NCBI GenBank assembly: GCA_013390605.1
Contig: JACAUB010000001.1
Coordinates: 944,644 to 1,000,243 of the forward strand
Direction of reading: 5' to 3'
DNA length: 55,600 bases
Source: Bacteroidota bacterium
GTDB taxonomy: Bacteria > Bacteroidota > Bacteroidia > Bacteroidales > Cfx3-03
Below the pieces are notes generated by a model. The model was given only the letters and a program-made list of their open reading frames with translations, did no database searches and was not told the DNA's origin. The translations under genes and the position numbers were made by a program. Positions 17,908 through 24,609 of this stretch are shown here, piece after piece; the stretch's first letter is position 1, and every line of letters starts with the position of its first letter.

Positions 17908-18338
17908 AAAGAGAAGATAAAATAAAACTATTTCTGGTCGACGACGATATCTTGTTTTTGAGATTATTAGAGAATGATTTTCTTGAACATGCTGATTTTG
18001 TAATAGAAACATATGCTACAGGCGAACTTTGTCTGGAAAATTTGTCACATAATCCCGATGTTATCATTTTAGATTATTATCTGGACGGAATTGAGAAAAA
18101 TGCAATAAACGGAATCGAAACATTGGATAAAATTAAATCATTAAATCCAAATATACCCGTAGTAATGTTATCATCTCAGGATAAAATTGACATAGCAATA
18201 AGCTGTATGCATCACATGGCTTATGATTATGTAGTGAAAAGCGAAACAGCATTTGTTCGGTTGCAAAAAATCATTACTTCTATTTTTCAATATAAAAAAT
18301 TGGAAAAGGAATTAAATTGGTATATGGAAAGGATGTAA
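17904..18338 (+). CDS. Stand-alone response regulator receiver
   Basis: 144 residues forming one CheY-like receiver. The acidic pocket is LVDDDILFL, the phospho-acceptor lies in DVIILDYYLDG, the switch Thr/Ser region in PVVMLSSQDK, and the Lys in YDYVVKSE. There is no DNA-binding or enzymatic output domain, so it must act by protein contact, plausibly as the terminal acceptor from the Hpt of the overlapping kinase. Translation is coupled (ATGA overlap). A terminator at 18371-18404 ends the unit. Confidence 0.93.
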   Translation: MKREDKIKLFLVDDDILFLRLLENDFLEHADFVIETYATGELCLENLSHNPDVIILDYYLDGIEKNAINGIETLDKIKSLNPNIPVVMLSSQDKIDIAISCMHHMAYDYVVKSETAFVRLQKIITSIFQYKKLEKELNWYMERM

Positions 18339-18370
18339 TATATTGTTTTATTGTTGTTTGTGTTGGGTTT

Positions 18371-18404
18371 AAGAGCATTGTTAGTTTAGCAATGCTCTTT
18401 TTTT
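18371..18404 (+). terminator. Intrinsic terminator after the kinase/receiver unit
   Basis: Stem AAGAGCATTG / CAATGCTCTT (18371-18380 and 18390-18399) followed by a run of T to 18404. Confidence 0.93.
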
Positions 18405-18436
18405 GTCTTGTAAAAGTGATATTGCCAAAATGAAGA

Positions 18437-18503
18437 TGTGTGAATGATGTAACTTATTTCAAAAGTTATGTAACGTTTTTAGAAGTAAAGGGGTGCATCT
18501 TTG
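18437..18503 (+). promoter_or_regulatory. Stress promoter module, copy 2
   Basis: TGTGTGAATG, boxes ATGTAAC at 18447 and 18468 (21 bp), then 25 bp to TTTG 18500-18503 (CATCTTTG). The start is expected near 18507. The next gene begins 228 bp after the -7 element, far more than at any other copy. Confidence 0.85.
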
Positions 18504-18655
18504 TGGTGTTGTTTTACATCTCTGTTGTTTGTTTTCTAAATATAAAGGGTGAACAACAGAAAAAAAGACATTTCCTAAACTTGAGTTCAATCATATTGTG
18601 GTTGAATATTGAAGAGCAGTTATTATACAACTAGCAATAATAGAAATTAGAGAAT

Positions 18656-18698
18656 GAAGATTAAAGGTTAATTTAAAAAGAATTAGCCTTTAATCTTC
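18656..18698 (+). promoter_or_regulatory. Leader hairpin before the cupin gene
   Basis: Perfect 12-bp arms GAAGATTAAAGG and CCTTTAATCTTC, with inner TAATT/AATTA pairs, in the transcribed leader of module copy 2. A second small hairpin (TTAGATT/AATCTGA) follows. There is no clean T-run, so a leader structure or weak attenuator is more likely than a simple terminator. Confidence 0.45.
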
Positions 18699-18731
18699 AA
18701 ATTAGATTTTTAATCTGATTAATAAGTTGGA

Positions 18732-19073
18732 ATGATGGATTATCACGAAATTGAAAGAGCAAAAACACTTATTGTTATCGAGATCATTGAATATATTTCT
18801 AATTCGGTGGTGATGAAATCTATAATTAAAAAGTCAACAGGCAACATCACTGCATTTTCATTTGATAAGGGAGAAGCATTAACTGAAAAAATAATTCCAT
18901 TCGACTCATTTGTCCAAATCATTGATGGACGGGCTGAGATTGTAATAGATGGTATATCACATTTATTAGAAACAGGTCAGTCAATTATTATACCCGCTCA
19001 TTCTTCAAATATTGTAAAGGCAAACGAACGTTTTAAAATGATTTCGACCATCATAAAATGTGGATACGAATAA
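18732..19073 (+). CDS. Small cupin-domain protein
   Basis: 113 residues, soluble, without signal peptide. Residues 40-110 read as a single cupin barrel (FSFDKGEALTEKIIPFDSF, VQIIDGRAEIVIDG, LLETGQSIIIPAHSSNIVKA). The usual two-His/Glu metal site is incomplete (one His near the second motif), so enzymatic activity is doubtful and a binding role is possible. It is the only gene between module copies 2 and 3. A more divergent cupin protein (22164) is found in the next operon. The ATG doublet at 18732 is the natural start. Confidence 0.75.
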   Translation: MMDYHEIERAKTLIVIEIIEYISNSVVMKSIIKKSTGNITAFSFDKGEALTEKIIPFDSFVQIIDGRAEIVIDGISHLLETGQSIIIPAHSSNIVKANERFKMISTIIKCGYE

Positions 19074-19112
19074 ACAGCTTTAAAATAGACGTTTAGGCCT
19101 TTCTATCACCAA

Positions 19113-19179
19113 TGTGTGAATGATGTAACTTATTCACAAAGTTATGTAACACTTATCGCTTTAGGTATAATCATCTTTG
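19113..19179 (+). promoter_or_regulatory. Stress promoter module, copy 3
   Basis: Best match to consensus: TGTGTGAATGATGTAAC from 19113, second ATGTAAC at 19144-19150 (21 bp), 25 bp to TTTG 19176-19179 (CATCTTTG). It heads the long envelope operon that starts with csbD at 19218. Confidence 0.9.
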
Positions 19180-19217
19180 TCAAACAATTATTTATTAATT
19201 TTTAAAATCAACCGATT

Positions 19218-19406
19218 ATGAAAAATACAACTGAATTAAAAGGAAATTGGAACGAAACAAAAGGAAAATTAAAACAAAAATTCGCGATGCTGACAGATAA
19301 TGATTTATTGTTAGCCGAAGGTAAAGAGGATGAATTGTTAGGTAGGCTCCAGACAAAACTGGGTAAGTCAAAAGAAGAGATACACAAAATAATTTCAGAA
19401 CTTTAA
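19218..19406 (+). CDS. CsbD-family stress protein (copy 1)
   Basis: 62 residues, highly charged and helical. The family core is plain: [16 protein letters not shown], then [21 protein letters not shown] and the C-terminal [12 protein letters not shown]. CsbD proteins are general-stress-induced in many bacteria; their molecular role is not established. First gene of the operon behind module copy 3. A second family member lies at 46073. Confidence 0.93.
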   Translation: MKNTTELKGNWNETKGKLKQKFAMLTDNDLLLAEGKEDELLGRLQTKLGKSKEEIHKIISEL

Positions 19407-19505
19407 TCATCTACTGTATTGTAGATCATTTCGTTTAATGATAAATACATTATACAGTATTTTATAAATCACATAGTAAAGCATTTTAAATAAAAAACAA
19501 ATAAG

Positions 19506-19937
19506 ATGAAAAAAAGAATTTTCACCCTCGCTTTAACAACGCTTATCGCGGGAGCCATGTTAACAAGTTGCCAGTCGTCGAAAACAAAAGTTGAAAACGC
19601 TCAGGACAAAGTAGTTGAAGCGAATCAAGAACTCAATCAGGCATTGAAAGATTCTATACAACAATTCAAAACAGAATCAGCAACGAAAATCAGTGATAAT
19701 GAAAAGAATATTGCTGAATTCAAATTGAGGATTGCGAAAGAAAAAATGGAAAACAGAGCTAAATACGAAAAGAAATTAGCCGAGTTGGAAAAAAGAAATA
19801 GTGATATGAAAATGCGACTGGATAATTATAAAGATGAAGAACATAACAAATGGGAAAAATTCAAAGTCGAATATAATCATGATATGGACGAACTGGGTAA
19901 AGCTTTTAAAGACTTAACCGTTAAGAACGTAAAATAA
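19506..19937 (+). CDS. Coiled-coil lipoprotein
   Basis: 143 residues with a lipoprotein signal peptide, lipobox LTSC with Cys at 22. Residues 27-140 are almost entirely charged coiled coil (VENAQDKVVEANQELNQALK and onwards). Reminiscent of small envelope lipoproteins, but no named family was recognised. The C-terminal motif NKWEKFKVEYNHDMDELGKA recurs in the small protein at 52550 (EWRSFKNKYNDDLNVVEKA), which lacks the signal and most of the coil. Second gene of the envelope operon. Confidence 0.8.
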   Translation: MKKRIFTLALTTLIAGAMLTSCQSSKTKVENAQDKVVEANQELNQALKDSIQQFKTESATKISDNEKNIAEFKLRIAKEKMENRAKYEKKLAELEKRNSDMKMRLDNYKDEEHNKWEKFKVEYNHDMDELGKAFKDLTVKNVK

Positions 19938-19995
19938 TCTAAAAAAGTAATATCAGAATTTAGACATAATATAGGTTTAGTTTTAAATATAGAAA

Positions 19996-20637
19996 ATGAT
20001 GAAAAAAATAATTTTAATGATAGTTGCTGGTTTATTGGTGGTTAACTATTGTAATGCACAGCGGCACGGATCTGATTTTAGCAATGAGCTTCAGTTTGGT
20101 TTAAAAATAGGAGCTAATTATTCAAACGTATACGACTCAAAAGGTGAGCAATTTAATGCAGACCCCAAATTCGGTTTAGCAACGGGTGCTTTCTTATCGA
20201 TTCCTATTACAAGATACCTTGGTTTTCAACCTGAAATACTGTATTCTCAAAAAGGATTTCAGGCAACAGGTAGTATTCTTGGTGGTGACTATGATTTTAC
20301 CCGTACCACTACTTTTCTTGATATACCCCTCTTGTTGCAAGTTAAACCAAGTAGTCAGGTTACGTTGCTGATTGGTCCTCAATTTTCTTATCTGCTTAAA
20401 CAACGTGATGTATTTAATAATTCAACAACAACGATTGATCAGCAAAAGGAATTTGAAAATGAAAATATCCGTAGAAACATTCTCTGTTTTTTAGGAGGTA
20501 TTGATTTTAACCTTAACAATATTGTATTAGGTGCAAGAGTAGGGTGGGATCTTTCGAATAATAACGGAGATGGAACATCGTCTACTCCACGGTACAAAAA
20601 TGTCTGGTATCAGGCAACGTTAGGTTTCAGATTTTAA
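19996..20637 (+). CDS. Outer membrane beta-barrel protein (PorT-like)
   Basis: 213 residues. Signal peptide (MMKKIILMIVAGLLVVNYCNAQ) followed by alternating hydrophobic strands typical of the PorT/outer-membrane-beta-barrel family: LQFGLKIGANYSNVYD, FGLATGAFLSIPITRYLGFQ, PEILYSQKGFQ, FLDIPLLLQVKPSSQVTLL, and a final aromatic-ended strand YQATLGFRF. Predicted 8-stranded barrel in the outer membrane; ligand unknown. Third gene of the envelope operon. Confidence 0.85.
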   Translation: MMKKIILMIVAGLLVVNYCNAQRHGSDFSNELQFGLKIGANYSNVYDSKGEQFNADPKFGLATGAFLSIPITRYLGFQPEILYSQKGFQATGSILGGDYDFTRTTTFLDIPLLLQVKPSSQVTLLIGPQFSYLLKQRDVFNNSTTTIDQQKEFENENIRRNILCFLGGIDFNLNNIVLGARVGWDLSNNNGDGTSSTPRYKNVWYQATLGFRF

Positions 20638-20649
20638 ATAAAAAATACA

Positions 20650-21276
20650 ATGAAAGCTTTAAAATTAATCATTATTGGAATAGTGCTGCTTTGTGCAAGC
20701 ACCGGGCAGGCTCAAATATCAGTGCGGCTCAATCTTGGCGTGGCTCCATCATGGGGGCCTGTAGGATATGATGATGCACGTTATTATTATCTACCTGACG
20801 TAGAGTCATATTATGATGTTCAAACATCCATGTTTATTTATAATGTTGGAGGTGTTTGGGTTCATCGGAGGTATCTTCCTTCGCAATACAGAGATTACGA
20901 TTTGTATGGCGGATACAAAGTCGTGATGAGAGGTTATCGTGGAAATACACCTTATTATCATCATGCTGACTATCGAACCAGATATGCAAGGGGTTATCAT
21001 GGTGCTTCGCAAAGAACCATCGGTGAGAGACCAGGACGCGGAAATGATCATTCAAGAGCAATGTATAATGGTCGCTCAAATGGAAGAATGAACCACGGGA
21101 ACTATAGAAATGTAGGACGTGAAAACGATCGCAACGTTGGACAAGGGAATAACAGAAATATCAACCGTGGTAATGACCGAAATGTTGGTCGTGGCATAGA
21201 CCGCAATAGTGGTCGTGGCAATGATAAAAACAGGGAGAAGGATCAAAATAATGGTCGCGAAAACGGCAAAAAATAA
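20650..21276 (+). CDS. Secreted protein with Arg/Asn/Gly-rich tail (paralogue of 51774)
   Basis: 208 residues. Signal peptide to about residue 22, then a conserved core of about 80 residues (SVRLNLGVAPSWGPVGYDD, YYYLPDVESYYDVQTSMFIY, WVHRRYLPSQYRDYDLYGGY KVV). The last 90 residues are a basic Arg/Asn/Gly repeat tail of the type RNVGRGNDRN. I know similar proteins only as Bacteroidota hypotheticals. The protein at 51774 has the same core with a shorter tail. A role at the cell surface or periplasm is inferred from the signal peptide. It starts 12 bp after the barrel gene. Confidence 0.75.
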   Translation: MKALKLIIIGIVLLCASTGQAQISVRLNLGVAPSWGPVGYDDARYYYLPDVESYYDVQTSMFIYNVGGVWVHRRYLPSQYRDYDLYGGYKVVMRGYRGNTPYYHHADYRTRYARGYHGASQRTIGERPGRGNDHSRAMYNGRSNGRMNHGNYRNVGRENDRNVGQGNNRNINRGNDRNVGRGIDRNSGRGNDKNREKDQNNGRENGKK

Positions 21277-21302
21277 ATAATGTAACTTTTAAATAAAAGA
21301 CC

Positions 21303-21458
21303 ATGGGAAATTTACTTTATGTCATAGCAGTAATCCTGGTTATTGCATGGGCAATTGGATTCATTGGCTACAGTGCCGGGGGCATCATCCACGTTCTTCT
21401 TGTTATAGCAATTATAGCAGTGATATTAAGAGTTATATCAGGCAACAGACCACTTTAA
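21303..21458 (+). CDS. lmo0937-family small membrane protein
   Basis: 51 residues, short and easily missed. Two membrane segments (LLYVIAVILVIAWAIGFIGY and IIHVLLVIAIIAVILRVI) separated by SAGG, which is the signature of the lmo0937 family (DUF5670). Function unknown; such proteins commonly sit with CsbD and YtxH genes. Preceded by 26 bp of spacer inside the envelope operon. Confidence 0.88.
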   Translation: MGNLLYVIAVILVIAWAIGFIGYSAGGIIHVLLVIAIIAVILRVISGNRPL

Positions 21459-21495
21459 ATCAAACAAATAAAATAAATTTTTAAATAAAAAAAAC

Positions 21496-21813
21496 ATGAA
21501 AAAAATCGCACTTTGTTTAATGACAGCATGTATGTTATTAGCATTTAATCCATTTCAATCAATGGCAGCTACAACAGCTCCATCAGCATTAGTAGCCACA
21601 ACACCTACGGGTGCAAAAGAAGCAAAAACCTTATTATTAAGGTTAGAAGTTATAAAAAATATGGATAAGTCGAATTTGACTTCTGTAGAAAAGAAAAGTT
21701 TGCGTAAAGAAGTTCGTTCTATCAAAACCCAACTTAGAGAATCGAATGGTGGTGTTTATCTTTCGGTAGGTGCTGTTATCATTATTCTATTATTACTCAT
21801 TATTTTATTATAA
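21496..21813 (+). CDS. Small exported protein with C-terminal membrane anchor
   Basis: 105 residues. Signal peptide (MKKIALCLMTACMLLAFNPFQSMAA), an Ala/Thr-rich linker, a helical segment with many Lys and Leu (KTLLLRLEVIKNMDKSNLTS VEKKSLRKEV), and a C-terminal hydrophobic segment (VYLSVGAVIIILLLLIILL) right at the end. This topology puts the helical segment in the periplasm. No known family recognised with certainty; similar short proteins appear beside YtxH/CsbD genes. Confidence 0.7.
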   Translation: MKKIALCLMTACMLLAFNPFQSMAATTAPSALVATTPTGAKEAKTLLLRLEVIKNMDKSNLTSVEKKSLRKEVRSIKTQLRESNGGVYLSVGAVIIILLLLIILL

Positions 21814-21833
21814 ACTATTTTAAATCAAATAAC

Positions 21834-22112
21834 ATGAATTCAGGTAAAGTTTTTTTAGGCGTATTAGCTGGTGTTGCCGCCGGTGCATTGTTAGGAGTTT
21901 TATTTGCTCCTGAAAAAGGTTCGGATACCCGAAAGAAAATATCCAGAAAGGAAGAAGACCTTGTTGATGGATTAAAAGACAAATTCAATGATTTTCTTGA
22001 AGGTATCTCCGAAAAATATGAAAAGGTGAAGGATGAAGTGTCAGACTATGCTAAAAAAGCAGAAGCCAAAGTAAATGAAATGAAAAAGGAAGAAAGAACA
22101 GCTAAGCTTTAA
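21834..22112 (+). CDS. YtxH-domain protein
   Basis: 92 residues. The N-terminal Gly/Ala membrane segment with the family motif GVLAGVAAGALLGVLFAPEKGSDTR is cut short here to its core GALLGVLFAPEKGSDTRKKI. It is followed by a charged amphipathic helix region (LKDKFNDFLEGISEKYEKVK) rich in Lys and Glu. YtxH proteins are general-stress proteins of unknown mechanism, anchored in the inner membrane. Part of the envelope operon. Confidence 0.93.
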   Translation: MNSGKVFLGVLAGVAAGALLGVLFAPEKGSDTRKKISRKEEDLVDGLKDKFNDFLEGISEKYEKVKDEVSDYAKKAEAKVNEMKKEERTAKL

Positions 22113-22163
22113 AGAAATCATCAAAGTAATTTGAATCTTACAAAGTCTGATAATAAACAAATC

Positions 22164-22571
22164 ATGGAAAAAGAATCATTGAATACAACTGTTCCAATGA
22201 GCAAAAATAAAAGTTCTCTTAATACTTCATTATTCACTTTTGATATACCACGCTTAGTTGAAAAAATGAAGCATCAAGATATCTGGGCCAAAGAGGAACT
22301 CCATTCAATGATTCTTTTTAAAAATACTGATAAGCAGATTATACTTATCATATTGCAAGAAGGAACAGAACTCAAATCATTTCAGTCGAATGAGTCAATT
22401 ACTGTTCAAATAATTGAGGGGAAACTAAAGTTTTATACCCGCAGAAAAACTGTAACGCTAAAAAAAGGTCAATTGCTGACGCTTAATGAAAATATAAAAT
22501 ACAGACTAACTGCAAAGGAAGAAACTGTATTCCTTTTAACCATTGTTAATGGTGTTTTACAATTCGCTTAA
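22164..22571 (+). CDS. Cupin-like protein (second in island)
   Basis: 135 residues from the ATG at 22164. An upstream in-frame TTG at 22131 would overlap the spacer and adds a non-conserved tail. Residues 35-130 look like one cupin barrel (ILFKNTDKQIILIILQEGTEL, VQIIEGKLKFYTRRKTVTL, KKGQLLTLNENIKYRLTAKE). Metal-ligand histidines are lacking, so it is probably not an enzyme. Between the YtxH and holin-like genes of the envelope operon. Confidence 0.7.
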   Translation: MEKESLNTTVPMSKNKSSLNTSLFTFDIPRLVEKMKHQDIWAKEELHSMILFKNTDKQIILIILQEGTELKSFQSNESITVQIIEGKLKFYTRRKTVTLKKGQLLTLNENIKYRLTAKEETVFLLTIVNGVLQFA

Positions 22572-22617
22572 ACCTAAATAAATAGAAGTATTTTTTAAAA
22601 TATTCAAAATCTTAGCC

Positions 22618-22959
22618 ATGGAAGATCATTCACAATTGATAGAATCATTACTTGAAAGAGTTGCTGCATATGGCAATACAAGCCTTGAGTTAGCAAAACT
22701 TAAAGCACTTGATAAAACATCGGATGTTGTTTCCTCAGTGATACCTCATTATGTTGTTTTCGTTTTATATGCTTTATTCTTGTCTTTTCTCAGTTTAGGA
22801 TTTGCCTTTTGGCTTGGTGAAATCCTTGGCAATACCTATTACGGATTATTTATAGTTGCTGCGTTTTATGGTATGATAGGCGTTTTTGTACAACTCTTTA
22901 TGCATAAATGGCTTAAAGATCGTATCTGTAATTATTTTATTAAACAGTTGCTCAAATAA
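22618..22959 (+). CDS. Holin-like small membrane protein (phage_holin_3_6-type)
   Basis: 113 residues. A charged N-terminal helix of about 40 residues (LIESLLERVAAYGNTSLELA) and two long membrane segments (VIPHYVVFVLYALFLSFLSL and YYGLFIVAAFYGMIGVFVQL). This arrangement is that of the putative holin superfamily/YqjE-like proteins. No phage gene is nearby, so a lytic role is unlikely and an inner-membrane stress function is inferred. It precedes the 132-residue protein by 6 bp. Confidence 0.72.
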   Translation: MEDHSQLIESLLERVAAYGNTSLELAKLKALDKTSDVVSSVIPHYVVFVLYALFLSFLSLGFAFWLGEILGNTYYGLFIVAAFYGMIGVFVQLFMHKWLKDRICNYFIKQLLK

Positions 22960-22965
22960 AATATC

Positions 22966-23364
22966 ATGGAAAATATAACTTCTATTTCCGAGCTTAAAAA
23001 TGCAATTCAATTAATGGAAATTGAACAAGCAATAAATGGGCGACTATTGAAAGAGGAAATTAGTATTACGCTTACAAGCTTAAAGCCTGTTAATCTTTTT
23101 AAACGAGCAGTCACGGATGCTGTGTCATCTCCATTTCTGATCGATAATATCTTAAATGCCGCCATCGGACTAACTACTGGATATCTATCTAAAAAAATAT
23201 TTATAGGAACATCGGGCAATATTCTGAGAAAACTTTTTGGCTCTATTGTGCAGTTAGGTGTAACAACTGCTGTTGCTGACCATCCGGGTGGTATTAAATC
23301 ATTTGGCAAGTATGTTGTTCAACATCTTCTTCACAAAAAGAATTTGAATTCTACAAAAACGTGA
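22966..23364 (+). CDS. Hypothetical protein paired with the holin-like gene
   Basis: 132 residues. No family recognised. The N-terminal 50 residues are helical and charged. Residues 65-80 and 95-110 are moderately hydrophobic and Gly-rich (ILNAAIGLTTGYLSKKIF, IVQLGVTTAVADHPGGIKSF), compatible with membrane association. The end overlaps the next gene by 4 bp (GTGA), so its translation is coupled to the transporter. Such pairing suggests a small accessory membrane protein. Confidence 0.65.
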   Translation: MENITSISELKNAIQLMEIEQAINGRLLKEEISITLTSLKPVNLFKRAVTDAVSSPFLIDNILNAAIGLTTGYLSKKIFIGTSGNILRKLFGSIVQLGVTTAVADHPGGIKSFGKYVVQHLLHKKNLNSTKT

Positions 23365-24449
23365 TAGAAAAAAAAATTATATTCCCGTTTTACGCAAAAG
23401 CAACTATTCTTCTGGTCGGTTTATTTGCTTTAATAACGATGTTCTACATCGCACAGAACATTATTGTTCCATTAATTTTTGCCATTATCATAGCCATCGT
23501 ACTTCTTCCAATAGTAGATTTTTTTGTACGAAGAAAAATAAATCGAGTAATAGCAATTCTAATTACTTTATTTATCACTTTTTTAGTCATTACTGGGTTT
23601 TGTATGCTAATATTTTCGCAGGCAAGTCTCTTTAGTGAATCATGGCCAATATTGGTTAATAAACTTACGACTCTCCTTAACGAAACGATCACCAATGCCT
23701 CAAAATATCTCGGCATAAATCCTGCAAGAATCCATGAATGGATTATTAAAACCAAAGGCGAGCTCGTCAATACCAGTAGTGCTGCAATTGGGCGAACACT
23801 GATCAACTTAGGTAGCGGGTTGGTCGTACTGTTTTTAGTTCCTACTTATGTTTTTATTATATTATATTACAAGAATCTTTTACTTGATTTTATTCACAAA
23901 GTTTTTGTTTCAAGCAATCAAAAACAGATCAGCGAAATAGTTTTACAAATCAAGAATGTTATTCAACGATATCTTATAGGATTACTTATCGAATTTGTCA
24001 TAGTTTCAATATTACATGTGACTGCTCTTTTAATGCTTGGAATTCAATATGCTATCCTGCTCGGTATTCTTGGTGCATTGCTTAATGTTATTCCATACAT
24101 TGGTGGAATTGTGGGTGTTTCGTTGCCGGTAATGGTTGCATTGGTCACCAAATCAACTCCTTGGTATGCCTTGTATGTTATGATAGCATATTATGTCATT
24201 CAATTAATTGACAATAACTATATCGTCCCTGTAATTGTTTCGTCAAAAGTTAAAATAAATGCACTGTTCTCTATTATAGTCGTATTTGTAGGAAACGCCT
24301 TATGGGGTATCCCCGGTATGTTTCTTTCCCTACCACTTCTTGCCATTATTAAAGTCATTTTTGATCATATTGAACCCTTAAAGCCCTGGGGGTTTCTATT
24401 AGGCGACACCATGCCTCCTTTAATAACGTTGAAAAAATTGAAATTATAA
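23361..24449 (+). CDS. AI-2E family transporter (PerM/YdgG-like)
   Basis: 362 residues with about eight membrane segments and the central soluble loop typical of the AI-2E/PerM family. Diagnostic stretches are NIIVPLIFAIIIAIVLLPIV near the start, and near the end LGILGALLNVIPYIGGIVGV and DNNYIVPVIVSSKVKINALF. It starts with GTG overlapping the previous stop. Members export small molecules or act in Na+/H+ exchange; the substrate cannot be assigned here. Last gene of the tightly spaced envelope operon. Confidence 0.9.
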   Translation: MIEKKIIFPFYAKATILLVGLFALITMFYIAQNIIVPLIFAIIIAIVLLPIVDFFVRRKINRVIAILITLFITFLVITGFCMLIFSQASLFSESWPILVNKLTTLLNETITNASKYLGINPARIHEWIIKTKGELVNTSSAAIGRTLINLGSGLVVLFLVPTYVFIILYYKNLLLDFIHKVFVSSNQKQISEIVLQIKNVIQRYLIGLLIEFVIVSILHVTALLMLGIQYAILLGILGALLNVIPYIGGIVGVSLPVMVALVTKSTPWYALYVMIAYYVIQLIDNNYIVPVIVSSKVKINALFSIIVVFVGNALWGIPGMFLSLPLLAIIKVIFDHIEPLKPWGFLLGDTMPPLITLKKLKL

Positions 24450-24609
24450 AATACAGTGAAAAACGAAAATGAATAATCTAGTTTTTCTACCACTACTACC
24501 TCATTTGGGAAATCCTTTTTATTTAATCGTGTGACTAGTATACATGGTATTTGTGTTTCCTTAAATCTACCCTCATTATTGACAGAATTTATAACTAATA
24601 CTACAAGAG

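Larger units (their letters stand above)
18339..18731. other. Terminator, promoter copy 2 and long structured leader
   Basis: This spacer holds the terminator of the kinase unit, promoter module copy 2 and then an unusually long leader of about 225 nt before the cupin gene. The leader contains a stable hairpin (18656-18698). A 64-codon open frame starting inside the promoter at 18440 is not credible. Confidence 0.6.

Noticed and set aside
18440..18634. 64-codon ORF beginning in promoter module copy 2
   Set aside because: It starts upstream of the predicted transcription start, within the boxes, and its sequence looks like translated promoter and leader DNA with no family resemblance.
22618..22959. 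Holin-like gene as a prophage remnant
   Set aside because: No other phage gene nearby; it is embedded in an operon of stress proteins.
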